This document shows positions 46,572 through 56,851 of a stretch of DNA of 64,000 nucleotides, in pieces. Numbering within the stretch: the first letter of the stretch is position 1; each line of letters starts with the position of its first letter. The position numbers and the translations under genes were made by a program. The notes under the pieces were generated by a model that was not told the DNA's origin, ran no database searches, and saw only the letters and a list, made by a program, of their open reading frames with translations. The DNA is taken from NCBI GenBank assembly GCA_913777615.1, contig CAJYTK010000005.1, positions 96,184 to 160,183 on the forward strand, read 5' to 3'. This stretch comes from an uncultured Agrobacterium sp. (GTDB taxonomy: Bacteria; Pseudomonadota; Alphaproteobacteria; Rhizobiales; Rhizobiaceae).

Positions 46572-48626
46572 TCAAGCGATATTGGATGCCTGTTTCGTCC
46601 ACAAGCGGTTGTCATGCTGGATGGGCGAGAACGCGTGCCATTCCTGCAACTTCTCGCGGTATCGGCTGCGGTAGGCTGCCTCGTCGACATATTCCAGATT
46701 TTCCGCAACCAGTTCGGCGCCAATCTCGTAATAAACATCAAGATTGCGCAGATCGGGAACCGGCGTTTCACCGCGTTCGGCCTCTTCCTGCATCTGCCAA
46801 AAGAGATCTTCCAGCCTGCGCGCCGTGCCGGGAATATCACGCAGAACACTATTTTCGCGCCCGGCCTCAAGCTTTGCCCTGAGCTTTTTCAGGGTACCCG
46901 GCTTCTTCGCAAAGGCGATGGCCTTGGCGACGTAATCGTCCGGGCCGGAGCAGATGAGTTCCGAAACGCCCGTCGCCGCCACCACGCTGCTGCAGAACCG
47001 CGCCGCAAAGGATTTGCCGGGGAAAGTGAGAACGGGCAGCCCCACGGTCAGTGCGTCGGCGGCCGTTGAATGGGCGCCGTAAGGATAGGTATCCAAGAAC
47101 AGATCCGCCAGGGCAATGCGAGCAAGGTGGGCGGGATTACCGGCCTTAGGCGCAAAGAAGAGCCGCTCGGGTGCGATACCCGCTGCCTGCGCCAACTCAC
47201 GCAATCGCTGATCGGTCTTGTCCCCGCCGGTGAGCAGCCAAAGAATGCTTCCCGGCGTTTCGTTCAGTATTTGCATCCACTGCGCAAATGTGGCGGCGGT
47301 AATCTTCTGCATGCCGTTGAAGCAGGCAAAGACGAAGGTGTTTTCCGGCAGGCCGGCTTCCTGGCGTGTAGGACGCGGCGCGATTACCCTCTTTCGATCA
47401 AGCGGCTGATTGCACGCGATCCTAAGGACCTTTTCCGAATAATAGATTTCGCTGTCCGGCGGAACGATCACCTCGTCGGCAATCATATAGTGATGGAATG
47501 GCGTTCCCATGGTACCGGGAAAGCCGCAGAAATTGACAATGACAGGCGCCGGTCGATAGGCGAAAATCTTCGTGCGCGCATGTTTGGTGTAGCCGTTGAC
47601 GTCGATCAGTATATCGATCTCATCGCTTGCGATCTGGCGTGCGGCGGCTTCATCGGGGAGTGCACCGATCTCTCGCCAGCAATCCACCACGGCCTTCATT
47701 CGGATTTGCGTCGGGTCGTTAATCACCGGATCGCCACAGTAATAGGCGTAGATTTCGACGCGCGCCTTGTCGTGCAGTTCCAGCACTTCTCTCAATGCAA
47801 AACCGACGGCGTGATCGCGCAGGTCCGATGACACGTAGCCGACGCGCAGAGGTTTGTCGGTTCCTGTTTTGCGCCGAACGCTAGGGCGCGGGAAATTGCG
47901 GATGTCCGGTCGTCCCGCAAGGAATTTTGCGTACTGGCTTGCTTTGGCCAGTTGGAACATCGGATCGTCGGCGTAGCAGCCAAGGGTCAAAGGCGGCATG
48001 GCGTCGATGATCTGCCGGGCGGAGACGTGAACGGACGGCTGCAGGATCGGCCATTTGCATTGGCGCTGGCGAAGCGCGCTCCAATGCTGACCCGATTCCG
48101 GCTTGTCGGGGCGAAGCTCCATCGCGGCCCAAAGGGCCTCCTCCGCCTCTTCCATCAAGCCGGCATTTTCCATGACGCGACCGATATGCTGCAACGCCAT
48201 GTGCCGATAGGTGTGCCGGTCCGGTGTCGTTTCCGCCGTCTTGCCGACAAAGCTCTGCCATTGCTGGATCGCAAGAGGGGCCATGCCCGCGTCTTCAAAG
48301 GCCCGACCAAGATTGATATGAGCAGGCCCAAACAGCGGATCGTTTTTCAACGCAGCCTGCATGGCAGTGATCGCGCCTGCGAGGTCATCCATCTGGCGCA
48401 ACAAGACAGAGAAGTTGAAATAAACCATATGAGCGCCAGGATGGGCGTCGTTGAAGGCGAGCCAGGATTTATAGAGCTCGATCGCCTCCTGCGGTTTGCC
48501 TTCAGCGGTAAGGCTTTCTGCAAATTTCAGGAGATCGACAAGGGCAAGGCGCTGCGTTCTCGCAAGCTCCAGCAAGGTTGGAAGTATGGAATTCTGGACT
48601 GTGCCGCCAATCGATGCATTCATCGC
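46572..48626 (-). CDS. TPR/GT41 (SPINDLY/OGT-like) glycosyltransferase, second copy
   Basis: 684 residues from the ATG at 48626 (MNASIGGTVQN), with GAGGG upstream; an ATG at 48671 would add 15 residues. TPR-like repeats fill about residues 40-200 (AIELYKSWLAFNDAHPGAHMVY; GPAHINLGRAFEDAGMAPLA). The GT41 domain starts near residue 260 with RVGYVSSDLRDHAVGFALREV, has the FNGMQKIT loop and the donor-binding GAHSTAADALTVGLPVLTFPGK. It differs clearly from the copy beside the flagellins. The neighbouring repeat protein is rich in Ser/Thr and could be its substrate, as HMW1C (GT41) modifies the adhesin encoded next to it in Haemophilus. That is inference; flagellin is the alternative substrate. Confidence 0.88.
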   Translation of the reverse strand, partial: AMNASIGGTVQNSILPTLLELARTQRLALVDLLKFAESLTAEGKPQEAIELYKSWLAFNDAHPGAHMVYFNFSVLLRQMDDLAGAITAMQAALKNDPLFGPAHINLGRAFEDAGMAPLAIQQWQSFVGKTAETTPDRHTYRHMALQHIGRVMENAGLMEEAEEALWAAMELRPDKPESGQHWSALRQRQCKWPILQPSVHVSARQIIDAMPPLTLGCYADDPMFQLAKASQYAKFLAGRPDIRNFPRPSVRRKTGTDKPLRVGYVSSDLRDHAVGFALREVLELHDKARVEIYAYYCGDPVINDPTQIRMKAVVDCWREIGALPDEAAARQIASDEIDILIDVNGYTKHARTKIFAYRPAPVIVNFCGFPGTMGTPFHHYMIADEVIVPPDSEIYYSEKVLRIACNQPLDRKRVIAPRPTRQEAGLPENTFVFACFNGMQKITAATFAQWMQILNETPGSILWLLTGGDKTDQRLRELAQAAGIAPERLFFAPKAGNPAHLARIALADLFLDTYPYGAHSTAADALTVGLPVLTFPGKSFAARFCSSVVAATGVSELICSGPDDYVAKAIAFAKKPGTLKKLRAKLEAGRENSVLRDIPGTARRLEDLFWQMQEEAERGETPVPDLRNLDVYYEIGAELVAENLEYVDEAAYRSRYREKLQEWHAFSPIQHDNRLWTKQASNIA

Positions 48627-48972
48627 ATTCAAACCCTCATGCCGGCCGCGCCGCGTGGGAGCGAGCATCATGGCCGTGGTAGACTGAGGGAAAGACTAGA
48701 CATTGAAGCTTGTGCGGCGCTTTACGCGTGCGGATCGTCAGGCGAAGCGATGCATCGTGCCTTCCCGAAACCAGGGTTCGGTTTTCAGGTCAAGCGCCGA
48801 CGGACGCTCCCATTTCGGGCCCGTGTGTCCTGGGGTGAGATCAAAGGTCAAGATCCGGCAGGGTCGAAGCGCTGAGGACCATCGGCTCCGGCAGGTCAAT
48901 CACGTCGAGCGTGAAGACCGCCATCGCCTTCGGGCATCCTGCCGGGAGGTCCGGCGCTCTTGGCTTTTCAGG
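48627..48972. other. Intergenic region between the che operon and the accessory block
   Basis: 346 bases with no convincing gene. It holds the flagellar-type promoter motif of the second glycosyltransferase (48696-48718). I see only a 5-bp hairpin near 48950 and no clear terminator for the che operon. Confidence 0.5.
48696..48718 (-). promoter_or_regulatory. Flagellar-type promoter motif for the second GT41/glf operon
   Basis: On the minus strand GCCGCACAAG, nine bases, then CTAG, with one mismatch in the first half (CCGCACAAG). It lies 70 nt before the preferred start at 48626. Confidence 0.6.
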
Positions 48973-49374
48973 CTAAAACAGATCGAAGTCGCCCGATGCC
49001 TTGTCGATCGGCTGTGAATGACCGTGACGCAAGCCGGCACCCAGCGCCTTCTGCATCTCTGCAAGCTTGACGAGGCTGAGCGCCGTCGTCACATCCACAG
49101 CCCATTCGAGCGGGATGGATCCGGTGATGGTGTCGATGAACTCTGCCAGACCCCTTGCCTTCTGAACGGCAAGGTCGATTCCCTGCAAAAGCTTCAATCC
49201 ATCGTCGGAGACCGCACCATCAGTGGCCTCCAGCAATTGCGGCTCGATGCGCTCGATCAGATAGGCAACGTCATGGAGCTCCGAGACAACCCGCATCAGG
49301 ATGGTTGGCAGCGCCTCTTCAAAAATGTCGTTTCCAGCGCGCTCAGCGATAGTCATATGCAACTCCGTTGTCAA
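48973..49374 (-). CDS. cheT: CheT-like chemotaxis phosphatase
   Basis: 133 residues, all-helical, no membrane segment. It contains DLAVQ (Asp67 to Gln71), the D-x-x-x-Q motif that CheZ and CheX-type phosphatases insert into phospho-CheY. The last gene of the rhizobial che operon, once called orf10, has been described in Sinorhizobium as CheT, a phosphatase for the sink regulator CheY1. Position directly after cheD with an ATGA overlap and the motif support the same identity here. Confidence 0.8.
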   Translation of the reverse strand: MTTELHMTIAERAGNDIFEEALPTILMRVVSELHDVAYLIERIEPQLLEATDGAVSDDGLKLLQGIDLAVQKARGLAEFIDTITGSIPLEWAVDVTTALSLVKLAEMQKALGAGLRHGHSQPIDKASGDFDLF

Positions 49375-49916
49375 AAAAACTCGATATCGCTTGCGGCCGG
49401 CTTGGCTGCCGGAACCGGACGTGTTTCCAGCGCGACCGTTTTCTGGGTTTCGGCACCACTGAGCGGGTGCTGGCGCGCCCTGCCCGATACCGGCCAGAAC
49501 TCCACCTTTCGGCCATGCTCTCCGCCCGTTGAGCTGCCGACCACCCTAATGCCTTCATCCCTCAGGAACTGCATCGCGAAGATTGCATTCTGCTCTCCTA
49601 CATTGGAGAAGCTGGCAATGGTTTTTGCGCCACCAAAAACCTTTGCCTCCAGACGATCACGGCGTGCGCCCTGCTTGAGCAGACCGTTGATCAGAAGTTC
49701 CATGAGATGCACCCCGTAACGGGTTGCATCACCACCCCCCATACCCCCCGTACCCGGCAGCAGAAAATGATTCATGCCGCCGACGCCCGCAACGGGGTCT
49801 CTGAGACACGCAGCCACGCACGAGCCCAGGATGGTCGACAGGACCACGTCGGGATCATTGGCGATCTTATATTCGCCCTGAATAATATGTACGCGCTTGG
49901 CTGCGGTTTCGATCAT
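49371..49916 (-). CDS. cheD: Chemoreceptor glutamine deamidase CheD
   Basis: 181 residues. The CheD core is present: the catalytic Cys in [28 protein letters not shown], the His in the same stretch and [15 protein letters not shown]-like sequence later. It deamidates glutamines of receptors so they can be methylated by CheR. It overlaps cheT at its end by 4 nt, and its start overlaps the end of cheY2. The C-terminal 25 residues are less conserved. Confidence 0.94.
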   Translation of the reverse strand: MIETAAKRVHIIQGEYKIANDPDVVLSTILGSCVAACLRDPVAGVGGMNHFLLPGTGGMGGGDATRYGVHLMELLINGLLKQGARRDRLEAKVFGGAKTIASFSNVGEQNAIFAMQFLRDEGIRVVGSSTGGEHGRKVEFWPVSGRARQHPLSGAETQKTVALETRPVPAAKPAASDIEFF

Positions 49917-50302
49917 TTCAGCGATCCAAATACGGCTTCGATAGCCGCCCTCATTTTTTCAATCGAGAATGGCTTGGCCAGCACGTTATTGGCGCCAAGC
50001 TGGGCCGCCTTCTGCACCAGAGCACGGTCTCCCTGTGCGGTCAGAATGATAAAGGCTGCCTTCTTCGTCGAAGGATTGGTGCGAACCGCCTGCAGGAATC
50101 CAAGACCGTCCATCTTCGGCATGTTGAAGTCGGAGATCACCAGATGGTGCGGCTGTTGCTCCATGATCTTCATGCCCTGCTCACCGTCACCGGCGGCAGT
50201 GATCTGCTTGAAGCCGAGCTGCGTGAGCGCGTCGCTCAGCAACAATCGGCTGGTGACCTGATCGTCAACGATCAACACTTTTATCTTTTCTGCGAGAGAC
50301 AT
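49913..50302 (-). CDS. cheY2: Chemotaxis response regulator CheY2
   Basis: 129 residues, a single receiver domain: acidic pair in [14 protein letters not shown], acceptor Asp in [18 protein letters not shown], Thr in FIILTAQGD and Lys in [11 protein letters not shown]. In rhizobia with two CheY proteins CheY2 slows the motor and CheY1 drains phosphate. The second-cheY place between cheB and cheD identifies it as CheY2. It is translationally coupled on both sides. Confidence 0.92.
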   Translation of the reverse strand: MSLAEKIKVLIVDDQVTSRLLLSDALTQLGFKQITAAGDGEQGMKIMEQQPHHLVISDFNMPKMDGLGFLQAVRTNPSTKKAAFIILTAQGDRALVQKAAQLGANNVLAKPFSIEKMRAAIEAVFGSLK

Positions 50303-51357
50303 TAGTCAGAACCTTCTTTTCGGGCAGCAGTTAGTTTCAGAATTTCTTCGCCGATGGCGTTCAGCGGAAGTTGGTGTTCGACCGCGCCGAGCTCGTAGGC
50401 CACGCGCGGCATTCCATAGACCACACAGGTTTTCTCGTTCTGTCCGACAGTGCGGGCACCCGCATGACGCATCTTCAAAAGGCCTGCCGCTCCATCGCGG
50501 CCCATCCCGGTCAGAATAGCCCCAACGGCGTTGCGACCTGCAAGTTCGGCCACTGAATCGAACAGAACATCGACCGATGGCCGATGACCATTAACAGGAT
50601 CTCGTTCGACAAGCCTGCAGCATGGCGCGGCGTGATTAACAACCTGCAAATGCCGGTCGCCGCCAGGCGCCAGATAGACCTTACCGGTCTGGAGGCGCGC
50701 ACCATCCGTTGCCTCCTCCACCACCGGCGCGCATAAGCGGTTCAACCGCTCGGCAAAGCTCTTGGTGAACGTCGGCGGCATGTGCTGGGTGATGACCGTC
50801 GGTGGGCAATTGATCGGGAACTTCTGCAAGACGGCGATCAGCGCTTCCACGCCACCGGTCGAGGAGCCGATGGCGACGATCTTGCGCCCGACGCTGTAGT
50901 TGGTCACCGCTGTGGGCTGCGGCGCGGCAGGCTTTTCGGCAATAGCGCCGCGATATGTCCGATGCTGAGAGCGAGCCGCCGCCTTCACCTTGTCCGCGAG
51001 GTCGGGAAATGGAAGGGCATCGCCCGGCACCGGCTTGCCGACGCAATCGAACGCACCGATTTCCAGCGCAGCCAGAGAGGCGTCGGCTCCGCGATGGGTA
51101 AGCGTCGAGACCATGATGACGGGCATCGGCCGCAGGCGCATGATCTTGTCGAGAAACTCAAGCCCGTTCATCTCGGGCATCTCGATATCCAGCGTCACGA
51201 CGTCCGGATTGAGCTCCTTGATCGCGGCGCGCGCTTCCATGGCGTTGCCAGCCTGACCGATGACCTCGACATCCGGGTCGGATTGGAGGACGGCGGAGAT
51301 CAGGCCACGCATGGTGGGAGAGTCATCGACGACGAGAACGCGGGCGGGCATGCTCAT
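50302..51357 (-). CDS. cheB: Protein-glutamate methylesterase/response regulator CheB
   Basis: 351 residues from the ATG at 51357, which has GGAGGAG as ribosome site; the open frame continues upstream inside cheR but is not coding-like there. The receiver domain has [13 protein letters not shown] and [17 protein letters not shown]. The esterase domain has the Ser of [13 protein letters not shown], the His in [14 protein letters not shown] and the Asp in [15 protein letters not shown]. It removes methyl groups from receptors. An ATGA overlap couples it to cheR. Confidence 0.95.
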   Translation of the reverse strand: MSMPARVLVVDDSPTMRGLISAVLQSDPDVEVIGQAGNAMEARAAIKELNPDVVTLDIEMPEMNGLEFLDKIMRLRPMPVIMVSTLTHRGADASLAALEIGAFDCVGKPVPGDALPFPDLADKVKAAARSQHRTYRGAIAEKPAAPQPTAVTNYSVGRKIVAIGSSTGGVEALIAVLQKFPINCPPTVITQHMPPTFTKSFAERLNRLCAPVVEEATDGARLQTGKVYLAPGGDRHLQVVNHAAPCCRLVERDPVNGHRPSVDVLFDSVAELAGRNAVGAILTGMGRDGAAGLLKMRHAGARTVGQNEKTCVVYGMPRVAYELGAVEHQLPLNAIGEEILKLTAARKEGSD

Positions 51358-52262
51358 GCTCTCCTCCCGGCGGACTTGCCGATGTATTTGTAGGTGGTGA
51401 TGCCGGTATTGTCGAACTGATCCTTGGCTTCGCCGGAAACGCGTTCGGAATGACCGATATAGAGGTGACCGCCCTGCGGCAGCAGGCCGGCAAAGCGCGA
51501 CCAAATCTTTACCTGAGTCGGCTCGTCGAAATAGATGACGACGTTGCGGCAGAAGATCACGTCGAAGCCGCCCTTGAACGGCCACTGCGCCATCAGGTTC
51601 AGCTCGTTGAAGGTGATCAGACGCTTGACCTTGTCGCTGATCTGGTGCTTGCGGCGTCCGCCGGCATCCACTTCCTGGAACCATTGCTTGCGCATGGCGG
51701 GCGATACGGTTTCGAGAGCGCCGTCGTCGTAAAGACCGGCCCTCGCCTGAGCGAGAATCTTGGGGTCGATATCGGTTGCCAAGATCTTGAAGTCGTAATC
51801 GGTGGCGTTCGGGAAGAGACCGAGCACGGTCAGCGCAATCGAATAGGGTTCCTGACCATCCGAACAGGCGGCGGACCAGATGCGGACTCGTCCGCCGCTC
51901 TTTGCCCGTGCGATCAGGCCTGGCAGAACCTCATCACGCAGATGATCGAAGTGATGGTTTTCACGGAAGAAGCGCGTAAAGTTGGTGGTCAGATGCGACA
52001 GCATCTCACGGCGGGCGGCTGCACCGTGCTCGGACGACACCAGCGCGCAATAATCCTTGAAGCCGGAGAGGCCAAGGTTGCGGATATGTTTGGACAGTCG
52101 CGAATAGACGAGCGAGGCCTTGGTATCGTTGAGATAGATACCCGCATCAGCATAGATCATTGCGGCGATATCGGCCAGGTCGCGACGCGTCAGGGGATAT
52201 TCTCCGCTGACGAGCACCTCATCCTGTGGTCCACGCTGTTCGTTGAACTTAAGCGCTGTCAT
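51354..52262 (-). CDS. cheR: Chemotaxis protein methyltransferase CheR
   Basis: 302 residues. The N-terminal helical domain holds [22 protein letters not shown]. The SAM-binding domain has [40 protein letters not shown] and [15 protein letters not shown]. It methylates receptor glutamates. It follows cheA by 14 nt; cheW, which lies between cheA and cheR in Sinorhizobium, is absent. Confidence 0.95.
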   Translation of the reverse strand: MTALKFNEQRGPQDEVLVSGEYPLTRRDLADIAAMIYADAGIYLNDTKASLVYSRLSKHIRNLGLSGFKDYCALVSSEHGAAARREMLSHLTTNFTRFFRENHHFDHLRDEVLPGLIARAKSGGRVRIWSAACSDGQEPYSIALTVLGLFPNATDYDFKILATDIDPKILAQARAGLYDDGALETVSPAMRKQWFQEVDAGGRRKHQISDKVKRLITFNELNLMAQWPFKGGFDVIFCRNVVIYFDEPTQVKIWSRFAGLLPQGGHLYIGHSERVSGEAKDQFDNTGITTYKYIGKSAGRRA

Positions 52263-52276
52263 TCATCACCAACTTT

Positions 52277-54565
52277 TCAGCCTGTTGCCGCGAGCGACAT
52301 TTCTTGTTTCAGCGACTGGCCGCGGGATGCGCCGACAACGGCATCCACGTCCAGAATGAGCGCCACGCGACCGTCGCCGAGGATGGTCGCGGCGGCGATA
52401 CCGGGAACATGGGTGTAGTTTGCCTCAAGCGACTTGATGACGACTTGGCGCTGACCCTGGATGGCATCAACCATCAGAGCGCGCTGGCCGCCGCCTTCCG
52501 ATTCCACCAGAAGCGCTACACCTTCGACAGGATTGGCCTGGGTGCCACGGAAGTTTAGGATGCGACCAACGTCCACCAGCGGGCAGAAAGAGTTGCGGAT
52601 GGAGATGAGGCGCTGATTGGCTCCGAAGGAGTGGATGTTCTGCGCTTCCGGCTGAAGCGTTTCGACAATCGCGGTCAACGGTACGACCAACGTCTGACCG
52701 GCAACGGTGACCACCATGCCGTCAAGCACGGCCAGCGTCAGCGGCAGGCTCATCGTAAAGGTCGAGCCAAGACCCGGACGCGAGGAAATGCTGATGCGAC
52801 CGCCAAGTGCCTGGATCGAACGCTTGACCACGTCCATGCCGACGCCACGGCCGGAAATGTCCGAAATCTTGTCGGCGGTGGAGAAGCCAGGCGCAAAGAT
52901 CAGATTGTCGATTTCCTCATCCGTCAGATTTGCATCGGCGGAAATCAGATCGTTGTCGATCGCCTTCTGGCGAACGCGCTCGCGGTTGATACCGGCCCCA
53001 TCGTCTTGCAGTTCGATCAGGATGCGGCCCGAGCGGTGCTTGGCCGTCAGCTTGACGGTGCCTTCGGGGTTCTTGCCGGCGGCTTCACGCTTTTCCGGAG
53101 TCTCGATACCGTGGTCGACGGCATTGCGGATCATGTGGGTTAACGGCTCGGCCAGTTTGTCGATGACCGTCTTGTCCACTTCGGTGTTTTCACCTTCTGT
53201 GATCAGGCGGATCTGCTTGCCGATCATATCGGCGACTTCGCGGACGATACGCGACATGCGCTGGAAGACCGGCTTAACCGGCTGCGCACGGATCGCCATA
53301 ACGCTATCCTGGATTTCGCGCGTCAATTGCTGGAGTTCTTCCAGGCCCATATTGACGGCAGATGTGCCAGTCGTGTCGTTTTCGATGACGCTCTGCGACA
53401 GCATCGCCTGATTGATGACGAGCTCGCCCACAAGGTTGATCAGGCGGTCGACACGATCGAGATCGACGCGGATCGTCTGGCCGGCGCTCGCATTGTTGGC
53501 GGCAGCAGCGGCATTCGCGTTGTTCGATGCGGCAGCGGGAGACGCCGCTTCGCGCTTTTCCACGGCTGCGGCAACGGCCTGGGTAACTTCGGATGCCACC
53601 GATGCTGCGGCAACGGCCTTGGCAACCACCGGTTCATCGCTCGACGCGGACTGAACGGCGGGCTCGTCATGCACCTCTTCTTCCAGAGCAGAAAGATCGA
53701 AGGGCACCGGGATCATTGGCAGTTCTTCATCGGACGACGAGGCGTCTTCCACTACGGTAACATCAAGTTCGCAATCCCATTCCGCAAATTCGAAAACCTG
53801 GCGGATGCCTTCCTCGCCCTTTTCCGTCTTGATCGAGATGTTCCAGACGAAATAAGAGCCTTCGGGATTGATATCGTCGAGCGATGGCAGCGCGCTCATA
53901 TCGCAGTTGACACTCATCTCGCCGATGCGGGCAAGGTCACGCAGCAGAAGCGCAGCTTCATTGCCCTTGGAGTAGAGGGCTTCCGAAGGCTTGAAGGTAA
54001 TGTTGTAGGTCGGCGTTTCCATCAGCGGAATGGCCGCGTCCTCGAAGTCGCCGAAGGAGAAAGCGATCGGCTGGAAGCCGCTCTCATCCGTCGGCGCTGG
54101 TGCAGGCGCAGGCGGCGGCACGACGGCTGCCTTGACTGCCGGTTTGGCGGCTGCCGGCTCGGCTGCGGACGGCGTGATCGTCTCACCGTTGGCCAGAGCC
54201 TCGAGTTCCTTGACCAGACCGCGCGTGCGGCTTTCTTCGACGCTTCCGCCGTCGCGGGCAGCGTTCGTCAAGTCGGCGAGTACGTCCGCCGACTTCAGCA
54301 TGACTTTCAACACATCCTGATTAGGATCGAGCTTATTGGACCGAACGCAATCGAGCGTGGTTTCGAAGACATGCGCAAAGGCGACAAGTTCATCGAGACC
54401 GAATGCGCCTGCTCCACCCTTGATGGAATGAACGGCACGAAAGACAGCATTTACGGTTTCCGGGTCGCGGTCGCCGTCATTCAGTTTAAGAAGTCCCGAT
54501 TCCAGCTCTGCAAGTTGCTCCTCGCACTCCTGGAAGAAGATTTCTTTGATTTCGTTCATATCCAT
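52277..54565 (-). CDS. cheA: Chemotaxis histidine kinase CheA
   Basis: 762 residues. The HPt domain has the phosphorylated His46 in RAVHSIKGGAGAFGLDEL. A flexible Ala/Pro linker follows, then a P2-like region and a second Ala-rich linker. The dimerisation domain starts near residue 370. The kinase core has LTHMIRNAVDHGIETPEKR, LQDDGAGINRERVR and ISGRGVGMDVVKRSI, and the C-terminal CheW-like domain ends the protein. It is the central kinase of the pathway and feeds CheY1, CheY2 and CheB. The linkers are longer than in enteric CheA, as usual in rhizobia. Confidence 0.96.
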   Translation of the reverse strand: MDMNEIKEIFFQECEEQLAELESGLLKLNDGDRDPETVNAVFRAVHSIKGGAGAFGLDELVAFAHVFETTLDCVRSNKLDPNQDVLKVMLKSADVLADLTNAARDGGSVEESRTRGLVKELEALANGETITPSAAEPAAAKPAVKAAVVPPPAPAPAPTDESGFQPIAFSFGDFEDAAIPLMETPTYNITFKPSEALYSKGNEAALLLRDLARIGEMSVNCDMSALPSLDDINPEGSYFVWNISIKTEKGEEGIRQVFEFAEWDCELDVTVVEDASSSDEELPMIPVPFDLSALEEEVHDEPAVQSASSDEPVVAKAVAAASVASEVTQAVAAAVEKREAASPAAASNNANAAAAANNASAGQTIRVDLDRVDRLINLVGELVINQAMLSQSVIENDTTGTSAVNMGLEELQQLTREIQDSVMAIRAQPVKPVFQRMSRIVREVADMIGKQIRLITEGENTEVDKTVIDKLAEPLTHMIRNAVDHGIETPEKREAAGKNPEGTVKLTAKHRSGRILIELQDDGAGINRERVRQKAIDNDLISADANLTDEEIDNLIFAPGFSTADKISDISGRGVGMDVVKRSIQALGGRISISSRPGLGSTFTMSLPLTLAVLDGMVVTVAGQTLVVPLTAIVETLQPEAQNIHSFGANQRLISIRNSFCPLVDVGRILNFRGTQANPVEGVALLVESEGGGQRALMVDAIQGQRQVVIKSLEANYTHVPGIAAATILGDGRVALILDVDAVVGASRGQSLKQEMSLAATG

Positions 54566-54581
54566 CGTGAATGATCCCGTA

Positions 54582-54947
54582 TCAGGCAGTTACACGTTCA
54601 ATGGCATCGATCAGCTTTACGGGGTCGAACGGCTTGACGATCCAACCGGTCGCGCCAGCCTGACGGGCTCGGTTTTTCTTCTCGGCATCGCTTTCGGTGG
54701 TCAGCACCAGGATCGGAACCGCACGATATTTTTCGTTGCGGCGTACACCCTCGATGAAACCGAAGCCATCGAGACGCGGCATGTTGATATCCGTGACGAT
54801 GACGTCAGGATTGCAGCCTTCCAGAACTTCCAGACCTTCCACGCCGTCTTCGGCCTGAATGGTTTCGAAACCGGCATTGTTGAGCGTCACCAGCAACATG
54901 TTGCGGATCGTGCGGGAGTCGTCGACTGTGAGAACCTTTTTCTTCAT
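54582..54947 (-). CDS. cheY1: Chemotaxis response regulator CheY1
   Basis: 121 residues, a single receiver domain: VLTVDDSRTIRNML, acceptor Asp in VIVTDINMPRLDGFGF, Thr in ILVLTTESD and Lys in WIVKPFDPVKLI. The first cheY of the operon, upstream of cheA, corresponds to CheY1, which in Sinorhizobium acts as a phosphate sink. It lies 16 nt before cheA and 3 nt after the STAS gene. Confidence 0.92.
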   Translation of the reverse strand: MKKKVLTVDDSRTIRNMLLVTLNNAGFETIQAEDGVEGLEVLEGCNPDVIVTDINMPRLDGFGFIEGVRRNEKYRAVPILVLTTESDAEKKNRARQAGATGWIVKPFDPVKLIDAIERVTA

Positions 54948-54950
54948 TTC

Positions 54951-55247
54951 CTATATCTCCTTCGGGAGCATATGACCGATATCAACGCCGATCAGTTTAA
55001 GGGTTTTATCGAAGGCTTCAGAGGCCTTTGAAAATGTGAATTGCTTGCCATCTGCTTCCCAGGCTTTGATGCCAGCCATCAGAATCTGGACGCACTGTGC
55101 GCCCACGCGCTCGACCTCGGAGGCGTCTACCGTAACCGGCTTGCCCCGGAGCTCCTTCAGTTTGCCGTACAAGACGGATGCTTGAGTGAGGTCCAGCACA
55201 GGTGACAATTTCAGTGTCGAATGCGCTGCTGTCCTGCCTGCCATCAA
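54951..55247 (-). CDS. STAS-domain protein of the che operon
   Basis: 98 residues, one STAS domain of the anti-sigma-antagonist type ([42 protein letters not shown]). The Ser or Thr of antagonist proteins is replaced near VERVGAQ, so phospho-switching is unlikely. It overlaps the upstream receptor gene by ATGA. The gene is called orf2 in Agrobacterium che operons, and its role in chemotaxis is poorly defined. Confidence 0.88.
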   Translation of the reverse strand: MMAGRTAAHSTLKLSPVLDLTQASVLYGKLKELRGKPVTVDASEVERVGAQCVQILMAGIKAWEADGKQFTFSKASEAFDKTLKLIGVDIGHMLPKEI

Positions 55248-56851
55248 ATGACTCCTTGGCGTTTATATTGTTGCTGCGCATGGCCGTAATCCATGCGCTC
55301 GGGTCGCATGGCGGTCGCATTGGCGTTTCTCGGCTGTGCGACGAACTCGTCGTCGGAATAAGCCTGCCGGGCAATACGGAATTCGCGCACCGTGCGGCCT
55401 AGCTCGAGAATGACTGTGTGCAGGTCGTCCGCTTCGGCAGCCGAGGAGGAAAGGCGCTCGGCGGCGCGATTGGCGTCCATGCCGATGGCATCCAGTTCCA
55501 CTGCAACATGATTGAGGTCGCCGGAATGTTCGCCAGTGCGTCGGGCGACATCACCGATCATATCGCTGATGCCTGTGACCTGCCGCACGACACCCTCTAT
55601 GGCCTCCTGCGTGCGATGAACCATCCGCACGCCTTCATCGACCTGCGTCTTCGTTCCATTGACGAGATTCTTGATTTCCCTTGCCGCGTCAGCGGAACGC
55701 TGCGCCAGGGCGCGCACTTCCTGTGCAACGACGGCGAAGCCCCTGCCGCTTTCACCAGCGCGAGCCGCTTCGATACCGGCGTTCAGCGCAAGCAGATTGG
55801 TCTGGAAGGCGATCTCGTCGATCGATCCGATGATGCGACCGATCTGTTCAGCCGACTGTTCGATGTCCGACATGGCGCTGATCGCCTCACCCACAGCCAT
55901 TCCGCTTTGTGTAGCCGCATTTCGGGCCTGCGAAACCGCACTCTCCGCCGCTGAAATCCGCTCGCTATTGTCGCGCACATTGTGAATGACGTCACCGAGG
56001 CGGTGCGAGGCATCGCTGAGGCGACGGAACTGCTCCGTGGAGGCGAAGGCAAGGCCGCCATTTTCGCGCGACATACGCTCAGCCACGCTATGCGCCTTTT
56101 CCACGCTCGCCCGCGTGGCGGACATGGAGCCACCAATGCGGGCCATGGCCGTATTGAAAGCGTCCGCGAGTTCGCGGTAGGCTTCGGGCACCTCGCCGCC
56201 AATGCGGGCGGTGAGATCTCCTGCGGCGAAGGCATTCAGCGCCTCGCCAAAAAGCTTCGTCACCTCTGCCTGATCATCTTCCCGCTGACGGGCAAGCTCC
56301 TGATTGTGGCGGATGCGCAATTCGTTGAAGCGTAGCGACACCGCAATTTCAGTATCGACCATCACCAGCCTGACGACCGACTTAACGGCCGCGGCCAGTT
56401 CCTGATGACGTTTGCGCGCACCTGGCAGCAGCGAGCGAGGCGGATGTTGTGCAATAAGTCCCGACAGCAGATTTTCCAGAACGACCGCGCGTCCGGCAAC
56501 GCTCCAGCGAGGATCGAGACCCATGCGGCTTTCAGTGTCGGACAAAACCTTGACGCGCTCGGCATAGACCGCATCGAAGCGTGCATCGGTCAGTACCGAC
56601 CAGTGCGCCGTCTGCATGTCGTGCAGCCGTTCGACCTGGTTGTCACTTTCGAAAGATGGTGAACAGTCCGGCATGGACTGGAAGCGCACCATCAGATCGC
56701 GAAGCCCAGCCTTCAGATGGGGTTCGAGCATAGTACGGTAGCGGCGCAACAGATCACACTGGTCCTGATCGAGACCAGCGAAACGCAAACGGCCACCCAG
56801 GCTACCGCCCGTGGTCCTTCGCGAATGATCTGTCGGCAGGTCCTGCCCCAA
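55244..56851 (-). CDS. Cytoplasmic globin-coupled methyl-accepting chemotaxis protein
   Basis: 535 residues if translation begins at the TTG at 56851 (GGGGG upstream); the open frame reaches 57145 but the extension is AT-rich and unlike the family. There are no membrane segments. The N-terminal sensor-globin fold (about 17-165) contains [11 protein letters not shown] and [21 protein letters not shown]. The signalling domain with [19 protein letters not shown] follows. In heme-binding sensors a proximal His sits four residues before GL. Here that residue is Glu107, so heme binding in the standard way is doubtful. It heads the che operon, like the internal receptor in Agrobacterium and Sinorhizobium. 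Confidence 0.88.
   Translation of the reverse strand: MGQDLPTDHSRRTTGGSLGGRLRFAGLDQDQCDLLRRYRTMLEPHLKAGLRDLMVRFQSMPDCSPSFESDNQVERLHDMQTAHWSVLTDARFDAVYAERVKVLSDTESRMGLDPRWSVAGRAVVLENLLSGLIAQHPPRSLLPGARKRHQELAAAVKSVVRLVMVDTEIAVSLRFNELRIRHNQELARQREDDQAEVTKLFGEALNAFAAGDLTARIGGEVPEAYRELADAFNTAMARIGGSMSATRASVEKAHSVAERMSRENGGLAFASTEQFRRLSDASHRLGDVIHNVRDNSERISAAESAVSQARNAATQSGMAVGEAISAMSDIEQSAEQIGRIIGSIDEIAFQTNLLALNAGIEAARAGESGRGFAVVAQEVRALAQRSADAAREIKNLVNGTKTQVDEGVRMVHRTQEAIEGVVRQVTGISDMIGDVARRTGEHSGDLNHVAVELDAIGMDANRAAERLSSSAAEADDLHTVILELGRTVREFRIARQAYSDDEFVAQPRNANATAMRPERMDYGHAQQQYKRQGVI

Noticed and set aside
53327-54574. A 415-codon plus-strand frame opposite cheA
   Set aside because: Translation is Arg/Gly/His-rich without domains; cheA is intact on the minus strand.
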